DNA of 31,009 bases, from contig JAJRUE010000225.1 of NCBI GenBank assembly GCA_024277955.1, forward strand, positions 1 through 31,009, written 5' to 3'. The stretch is from Alphaproteobacteria bacterium (GTDB taxonomy: Bacteria > Pseudomonadota > Alphaproteobacteria > Rhodobacterales > Rhodobacteraceae). The notes under the pieces are model-generated. The model did not search any database and had not been told where the DNA came from. It worked only from the letters and a program-made list of their open reading frames with translations. Of the stretch, positions 26,222-31,009 are shown one piece after another; position 1 is the first letter of the stretch; each line of letters begins with the position of its first letter. The position numbers and the translations under genes are program-made.

Positions 26222-27290
26222 ACCGCTGGCCCCCGGTGCGACCATCGGCATCCTGGGCGGCGGCCAGCTGGGGCGGATGCTGTCGGTGGCGGCCTCGCGG
26301 CTCGGGTTTGCCTGCCACATCTTCGATCCCGGCCCCAACCCGCCGGCGGCGCAGGTCGCCGCCCGGCTGACCACCGCCGCCTATGACGATACCGCCGCCC
26401 TGGCCGCGTTTGCCCGTTCGGTGGATGTGATCACCTACGAATTCGAAAACATCCCCGCCGCCGCGCTCGACGCGCTGGAAGCCCTGGCCCCGGTGCGCCC
26501 GAACCGGCGCGCGCTGGCGGTGTCGCAGGACCGGCTGGACGAAAAGACCTTTCTGCGCGGCCTCGGGCTGACCACCGCCCCCTTTGCCGCCATCGGCGAC
26601 CTTGCCGAGTTGCACAAGACGCTGGAAACGATCGCCCCCCCGGCGATCCTGAAAACCCGGCGGCTGGGCTACGATGGCAAGGGCCAGGCGCGGATCACCG
26701 CCGCAGATGACGCGGCAACTGCGCTGGCGGCGATGAACGGCGCCCCCGCGATCCTCGAAGGCTTTGTCGATTTCGAACGCGAAATCTCGGTGATCGGCGC
26801 ACGCGGCACGGACGGCCAGATCGCCTGCTACGACCCCGGCGAAAACACCCACCGCGACGGCATCCTGCACCAGACCACGGTGCCCGCCCGGATCAGCCGC
26901 GCCCAGGCCACCGACGCGGTGCTGATCGCCGCCAAGGTACTGAACGCGCTCGACTATGTCGGCGTTCTCGGGGTTGAACTGTTCGTGACACCCGCCGGTC
27001 TGGTGGTCAACGAAATCGCCCCGCGGGTGCACAATTCCGGCCACTGGACCCAGAATGGCTGCCTGATCGACCAGTTCGAACAACACATCCGCGCGGTGGC
27101 CGGCTGGCCCCTGGGGGACGCGACGCGCCACGCCGATATCGAGATGACCAACCTGATCGGCGACGACATCGCCCGCGCCCTCGATCTCGCCCGCGATCCT
27201 GCCGCCGCGCTCCATCTCTACGGCAAGTCGCAAACCCGCCCGGACCGCAAGATGGGCCACGTCAACCGCCTCATCGCCCCGGGCAAATGA
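26214..27290 (+). CDS. purK: 5-(carboxyamino)imidazole ribonucleotide synthase
   Basis: The 358-residue ATP-grasp enzyme carboxylates AIR to N5-CAIR with bicarbonate and ATP. It shows GILGGGQLGRMLSVAASRLG near the N-terminus, the ATP-grasp KTRRLGYDGKGQ loop, EGFVDFEREISVIGARG and the metal-binding end ELFVTPAGLVVNEIAPRVHNSGHWT. The start ATG lies within the purE 3' end (26214-26221 overlap), so the two are translationally coupled. A hairpin pair downstream (27324-27358) probably ends the transcript. Confidence 0.96.
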   Translation: MSEPLAPGATIGILGGGQLGRMLSVAASRLGFACHIFDPGPNPPAAQVAARLTTAAYDDTAALAAFARSVDVITYEFENIPAAALDALEALAPVRPNRRALAVSQDRLDEKTFLRGLGLTTAPFAAIGDLAELHKTLETIAPPAILKTRRLGYDGKGQARITAADDAATALAAMNGAPAILEGFVDFEREISVIGARGTDGQIACYDPGENTHRDGILHQTTVPARISRAQATDAVLIAAKVLNALDYVGVLGVELFVTPAGLVVNEIAPRVHNSGHWTQNGCLIDQFEQHIRAVAGWPLGDATRHADIEMTNLIGDDIARALDLARDPAAALHLYGKSQTRPDRKMGHVNRLIAPGK

Positions 27291-27303
27291 CTTCTTCTGT
27301 CGG

Positions 27304-27358
27304 AAAATATCCTCGGGGGTGAACTGGCCGCAGGCCAGGAGGGGGCAGACAGCCCCCT
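27304..27358. terminator. Repeat-like element with two hairpins between convergent genes
   Basis: AAAATATCCTCGGGGGTGAA (27304-27323) is followed by CTGGCC/GGCCAG (27324-27338, 3-base loop) and then AGGGGGC/GCCCCCT (27340-27358, 5-base loop). It lies between purK (+) and a lipase-like gene (-) and would serve both as terminator. I recall the AAATATCC-CGGGGG motif recurring at gene ends in Rhodobacteraceae, so this may be a copy of a dispersed repeat. Confidence 0.55.
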
Positions 27359-27377
27359 GCACCACCACAAAACCAGC

Positions 27378-28106
27378 CTACTGAAACCGGTTCAGGATGT
27401 ATTTCCCGAGCGTCAGCGAATGATCGAACCTGCCGGTGTGCAGAAAGTTTTTCACCTGGGCGATCACCAGCGGGTTCATCATCATGAAGGTATGGGTCAC
27501 CGGCAGCACGATGTGATCGTCCATGCCCTGAACGCGGGTGCTGGCGACCGAAACCTTGCCGTCGTCCTGCCCGGCGATCAGCGCCGAATAGATCGGGTTC
27601 AGCGACCGGCTGCCGGCGATCACCCCCAGCTCGAACCGGGCAAAGCCCAAACGGTTGGGCAGCGAATCCGGGCCGGTCCCAAGCTCGAGCCCGGCCGGGC
27701 CGTTCAACCACTTGAAGGGCCCCAGGTCGCCGAACTCGTCCACCAGTTCGCTGCCGTGGTTGGGCGGGCCAAGCATCACCACGCGGCCCATCTTCGCGGG
27801 CCGGTTGCCTTCCAGCCAGGCGCGCACCAGGATGCCGCCCATCGAATGGGTGACGAAATTCACCTTCTGGTCGCCGCAGGCCGCCACCGCCGGGGGCACC
27901 ACCTCTTCCACCAGTTGCTCGATCGGTTTTTCGGTGGACGGGTAGCCGACGTTGATCACGTCATAGCCGTCGGCCTGCAATACCTTCTTCATCACCAGCA
28001 TCGAAGCCTCGGTGCGCGCCAGCCCATGCAGCAGCACGACGCATTCCGCCCACACCGCCCCCGGCGCGAGCCCCAGAAGAACACCAAGAATGATCCCGAA
28101 ACGCAT
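27378..28106 (-). CDS. Secreted lipase/esterase-like alpha/beta hydrolase
   Basis: A 242-residue protein with a clear signal peptide (MRFGIILGVLLGLAPGAVWA, cleavage after residue 20). It continues into an alpha/beta-hydrolase fold: CVVLLHGLAR is the oxyanion-region strand, THSMGG carries the nucleophilic serine, LGPPNHGSELVDEF follows and VTHTFMMM supplies a likely catalytic His. Family members act on lipid or ester substrates in the periplasm. A longer start (28175) would add a run of 23 residues without signal-peptide character; the ATG at 28106 gives a normal signal peptide. Substrate is unknown. Confidence 0.85.
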   Translation of the reverse strand: MRFGIILGVLLGLAPGAVWAECVVLLHGLARTEASMLVMKKVLQADGYDVINVGYPSTEKPIEQLVEEVVPPAVAACGDQKVNFVTHSMGGILVRAWLEGNRPAKMGRVVMLGPPNHGSELVDEFGDLGPFKWLNGPAGLELGTGPDSLPNRLGFARFELGVIAGSRSLNPIYSALIAGQDDGKVSVASTRVQGMDDHIVLPVTHTFMMMNPLVIAQVKNFLHTGRFDHSLTLGKYILNRFQ

Positions 28107-28127
28107 GACCCTCAACATAGGCCGCGG

Positions 28128-28165
28128 GCGGCCGGATTTCGACCCCGCCGGCCGCATCCGGCCGC
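28128..28165. repeat. GC-rich inverted/direct repeats
   Basis: GCGGCCGG (28128-28135) pairs with CCGGCCGC (28148-28155), and the latter recurs at 28158-28165. They lie between the EamA gene stop and the lipase-like start, and could be a transcriptional pause or weak terminator. No T run is present. Confidence 0.35.
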
Positions 28166-28196
28166 AAGACGCCACGTCACCGGGCGCGCGCCCCGC

Positions 28197-29027
28197 CTAC
28201 CGGCGCACGGAAATCGCGATCCCGGCCAGCACCAGCGCCGCCGCCGCCACCAGGCGCAGGCTGACCGCTTCGCCCAGCAGCACGACCCCGCCGGCCACCG
28301 CGATCACCGGCACGCTCAACTGCGCCACCGCCGCCACCGACGCCGCCAGCCTTGGCAGCACCGCATACCACAGCGCATAGCCCGCCCCCGAAGTCACCGC
28401 CCCGCTGGCAACCGCCAGCGCCGCGCCGCGCCAGCTGATCCCGCCGGGCAGCAGCGCGAACGCCAGCAGCCCCGCCGGCACCGCCAGCGCGAAATTCGCC
28501 GCCGTTGCTCCCAGCGGATCGGCGCCGCCGCGCCCAAGCAGCGAATAGGCGCCCCAGCCCGCCGCCGCCGCCGCCATCAGCAGGGCGCCGCCCAGATCGG
28601 TGTCCGCCCCGGCGCCGGGCCCCAGCAGAACCACCAGCCCGCCAAAGGCCACGCCCGACCCGATCCAGCGCAGCGCCGGCACCGGTTCGCCCCCCAGCAC
28701 CGCGCCCAGAAACATGGTGATCTGCACGCCGCCAAACAGGATCAGCGCCCCGACCCCGGCGGGCAGTGTCACATAGGCAAAGGAAAACCCCAGCACATAG
28801 ATCGCCAGCGTCGCCGCGCCCCATAACCGGCGCGGAGCCCGCCACGGCACGCCGCTTCCGCCGCGCCGCGCATGGGCCAGCCCCAACAGGAACGCAGCCC
28901 CCGACACCAGCCGGATCAGCGCGAATGCCGCAGGCCCGGTGCCATCCCCCAGCAACGCCATCCGGTTCAGCACCGAATTGGCGGCAAAGGCGATCATCAC
29001 CAGGGTGGTCAGCAGAAACAGGCGCAT
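28197..29027 (-). CDS. EamA-type DMT-family transporter
   Basis: The 276-residue, strongly hydrophobic protein has about ten membrane spans arranged as two EamA repeats, the pattern of the drug/metabolite transporter superfamily. FAANSVLNRMAL begins the first repeat, and ATAANFALAVPAG with VAAVAQLSVPVIAVAGGVVLLGE lies in the second, the latter being a typical EamA segment. Members mostly export amino acids or metabolites. Substrate cannot be predicted. It is transcribed on the minus strand, 90 bp upstream of the lipase-like gene. Confidence 0.9.
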   Translation of the reverse strand: MRLFLLTTLVMIAFAANSVLNRMALLGDGTGPAAFALIRLVSGAAFLLGLAHARRGGSGVPWRAPRRLWGAATLAIYVLGFSFAYVTLPAGVGALILFGGVQITMFLGAVLGGEPVPALRWIGSGVAFGGLVVLLGPGAGADTDLGGALLMAAAAAGWGAYSLLGRGGADPLGATAANFALAVPAGLLAFALLPGGISWRGAALAVASGAVTSGAGYALWYAVLPRLAASVAAVAQLSVPVIAVAGGVVLLGEAVSLRLVAAAALVLAGIAISVRR

Positions 29028-29116
29028 GGCCGCCAGTCTGCGCGCCGCGCGCCCCGCTTGCCAAGCATCATCGGCTCACGATTGCTGACAGCCGCGTGAA
29101 GCGCCGGCCCGGCCAG

Positions 29117-30265
29117 TCAGGCCTCCACGAAAAACGCCGGGCGAAACAGCCGGACCGAAATCGCGCCGACCCCCGCCAGCGTCAGCGCCAGCACAAAGAT
29201 CCAGCCGAAAAGCGGCACCAGCCCGATCAGCCCCGCCGCCAGCGCCCCGACGACCGCCGCGATCACCCGTTGGGCCAGGCTGTCGGGTTCGCCGCGCCCG
29301 GCCAGCAGGATCAGCCCGACCCCCAGCGCATAGGCCCCGATCACATAGCCAAAGAACCCGGCGATCACCGCCAGCAGGATCGAAGCGGGCACCACCACGA
29401 TCCCGATTACGGTCATCGCGAACAGGATGGCCGACCCCGCCAGCACCGACTGCGTGAGAAAACCGAACCACAGCGTGCGGAACGGCGCATCCAGCAATCG
29501 CCGGCGCATCCGCGCCACATGCTGCGGCGCCACCGCCGCGATCAGCCCGGCCAGGGCCGCCACGATCACGACCCCATAGACGAATTTCCACAGCACCTGC
29601 CGCCAGCCGTATCTGGCGATGTCCCGGCCCTCGCCGCTTTCCCAATCCGAAAGCGCGCGCCGTTCGATCCGGTCGGCGGGCGCAACGCTGGCCGGAACCT
29701 CGATGGTCTGACCCTGCGCCTCGTACAGCGTCAGCCGCCCGTCGACGCGGGCGTCGGGACCGAACTCGACCCGGCCGGCCTGCAGGTTCATGTCGCCGGT
29801 AATCGGCGCGTTCACGATCACCGTGCTACCCGACACCAGCGCGTAGCCGCCAACCGGGCCGTCGATGCGCACCGTGCCGCCGGTGGCGCGCAGATCGCCC
29901 TTGACCGCATCACCGACGATAACCCTGTATCCCATCAGCGTCGCATCCCCGGACACCGCGCCATTCAGCGTCGCATTCATCGCCATCGCGTAAACGTCGC
30001 CGCCGATCGGGCCGTCCAGAACCAGCTCTTGCGCCATCGCGTGAACCGAACCCGAAACCAGCGCCGCAAGCGTGGCGGTCTGCCCGGCCAGGAAAACGTC
30101 GTCAGCGCCGCTGTCGGCCAGCAGCACCTGCTGCCCGGCGGCAAACCTGTCGCCGCCAAGCGCAAAGCTCGCCTGCCCGGGCGGGCCGTCCGGCGAAGCT
30201 TCGGACTGCGCCCAGGCCGGGAAAACCAGGAAAAACGAAAGGAAGAAAACCAGAAGACGTGCCAT
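29117..30265 (-). CDS. Secreted beta-repeat plus membrane protein, unknown function
   Basis: The 382-residue protein has three parts. Residues 1-19 form a signal peptide (cleavage after AWA). Residues ~30-190 are a series of short beta repeats with Gly/Asp turns (SGSVHAMAQELVLDGPIGGDVYAMAMNATLNGAVSGDATLMG...), reminiscent of the bactofilin/polymer-forming fold. Residues ~225-372 hold about four membrane spans, with a basic loop (QHVARMRRRLLD) between the first two. The repeat part would lie in the periplasm. I do not know a named family. It lies between groEL and an EamA gene on the same strand, about 200 bp from groEL's stop, and groEL's terminator separates them. Confidence 0.75.
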   Translation of the reverse strand: MARLLVFFLSFFLVFPAWAQSEASPDGPPGQASFALGGDRFAAGQQVLLADSGADDVFLAGQTATLAALVSGSVHAMAQELVLDGPIGGDVYAMAMNATLNGAVSGDATLMGYRVIVGDAVKGDLRATGGTVRIDGPVGGYALVSGSTVIVNAPITGDMNLQAGRVEFGPDARVDGRLTLYEAQGQTIEVPASVAPADRIERRALSDWESGEGRDIARYGWRQVLWKFVYGVVIVAALAGLIAAVAPQHVARMRRRLLDAPFRTLWFGFLTQSVLAGSAILFAMTVIGIVVVPASILLAVIAGFFGYVIGAYALGVGLILLAGRGEPDSLAQRVIAAVVGALAAGLIGLVPLFGWIFVLALTLAGVGAISVRLFRPAFFVEA

Positions 30266-30414
30266 GTCATCACCCGTTCAACAGTGGTCGTCGCGCGCGC
30301 ATGCCGTCTAGGGCAGTATGTCAGAGATCGGGGCGCGAAGGGCCGATTTCAAGACCACCCCGCCCGCCGCCGGCCAAAACCGCGGCCCGCACCCGGGCCA
30401 GTCGCCCGGCACGC

Positions 30415-30441
30415 AAAAGGGGCCGCCCGCAGGCAGCCCCT
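30415..30441 (-). terminator. Intrinsic terminator of groEL
   Basis: On the minus strand AGGGGCTGCC pairs with GGCGGCCCCT (ten pairs, one G-U) around a 4-base loop, followed by TTTG. It begins about 28 bases after the groEL stop. Confidence 0.8.
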
Positions 30442-30468
30442 CGCTTGGTCCGTCGATGAACCGGCAGC

Positions 30469-31009
30469 TTACATCATGCCGCCCATGCCGCCCATGTCGG
30501 GCATGCCGCCACCGGCGCCGGCGCCGGCGCCTTCCTTGGCCGGCTTGTCGGCCACCATCGCTTCGGTGGTGATCAGCAGACCGGCAACCGAGGCCGCATC
30601 TTCCAGCGCGGTGCGCACCACCTTGGCCGGGTCGATCACACCGAAGGCGAACAGGTCGCCATATTCTTCGGTCTGAGCGTTGAAGCCAAAGGCGCTGTCG
30701 TCGCTTTCGCGGATCTTGCCGGCCACGACCGAACCGTCCACGCCCGAGTTTTCGGCGATCTGACGCAGCGGAGCTTCCAGAGCATTGCGAACGATGTTGA
30801 TGCCCGCGTTCTGGTCGGCGTTGGCGCCGGTCATGCCTTCGAGCGTCTTGGCGCCCTGGATCAGGGCGACGCCGCCACCGACGACCACGCCTTCCTGCAC
30901 CGCGGCGCGGGTCGCGTTCAGAGCGTCGTCAACACGGTCCTTGCGCTCTTTCACTTCCACTTCGGTCATGCCGCCGACGCGGATCACGGCAACACCGCCG
31001 GCCAGCTTG
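30469..31009 (-). CDS. groEL: Chaperonin GroEL (C-terminal part)
   Basis: The last 180 residues of GroEL, entering from outside the window. The sequence KLAGGVAVIRVGG, then ALNATRAAVQEGVVVGGGVALI, the equatorial segment EDAASVAGLLITTEAMVADKP and the GGMPDMGGMGGMM tail are characteristic. GroEL and GroES form the ATP-driven folding chamber. The missing 5' two-thirds and groES lie beyond the right edge. Confidence 0.98.
   Translation of the reverse strand, partial: KLAGGVAVIRVGGMTEVEVKERKDRVDDALNATRAAVQEGVVVGGGVALIQGAKTLEGMTGANADQNAGINIVRNALEAPLRQIAENSGVDGSVVAGKIRESDDSAFGFNAQTEEYGDLFAFGVIDPAKVVRTALEDAASVAGLLITTEAMVADKPAKEGAGAGAGGGMPDMGGMGGMM

Noticed and set aside
28766..30676. A 636-codon plus-strand frame spanning three minus-strand genes
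   Set aside because: Arg/Pro/Gln-rich shadow covering the EamA, beta-repeat and groEL genes on the other strand.

Overview
The window is about 31 kb of GC-rich, densely coded chromosome from an alphaproteobacterium, most likely of the Rhodobacteraceae/Roseobacter group. The support is gene content and order: hsp20 followed by a DUF1150 gene, lgt followed by an NDUFAF7-type methyltransferase and a YfiH/PgeF protein, an Lrp-type regulator divergent from trxB, a fused ATP sulfurylase/APS kinase, a Hint-domain protein, a UbiK-type protein and a long GroEL Gly/Met tail. No rRNA, tRNA or CRISPR array was recognised.

Layout. 1-4470: the 3' part of a GT87-like membrane glycosyltransferase, then carB. 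4471-6087: two little-known minus-strand genes, one with a hexapeptide repeat and one a DUF6789-like membrane protein. 6339-9354 is the most accessory-looking stretch. It holds nirS (cytochrome cd1 nitrite reductase) with its own terminator, an FNR/NNR-type box and an adjacent palindrome, then a small helix-turn-helix protein, a hairpin-rich gap and a roughly 265 bp element bounded by 31 bp inverted repeats (MITE-like). 9409-11027: tdk converges on a proC-csaA-hydroxyacid dehydrogenase operon (in transcription order, minus strand). 12385-16413: a YbjN-like gene and ubiK on the minus strand, then the plus-strand operon lgt-midA-pgeF.

16706-21912: a tiny basic protein, a degenerate Hint-domain gene behind a CtrA-type box, an Lrp regulator divergent from trxB, a RES-domain gene translationally coupled to trxB, and the sulfate-activation gene. 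22147-25222 is a minus-strand series reading hsp20, DUF1150, cytochrome b561, phzF, then a threonine dehydratase-like gene interrupted by an in-frame amber codon; hsp20 has a good sigma-32-type promoter. 25418-27290: a YdcH-like gene and purE-purK. 27378-31009: a secreted lipase-like hydrolase, an EamA exporter, a signal-peptide/beta-repeat/membrane protein and the 3' end of groEL, all on the minus strand.

Most of the window is housekeeping metabolism: pyrimidine, purine, proline and sulfate assimilation, lipoprotein maturation, ubiquinone, thioredoxin and chaperones. The items most worth a second look are the lone nirS and its control region, the MITE-like element beside it, the amber-interrupted dehydratase, the RES gene coupled to trxB without a visible antitoxin, and the CtrA-boxed Hint gene that lacks the usual catalytic residues. 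I did not find convincing evidence of a wholly new multi-gene system.
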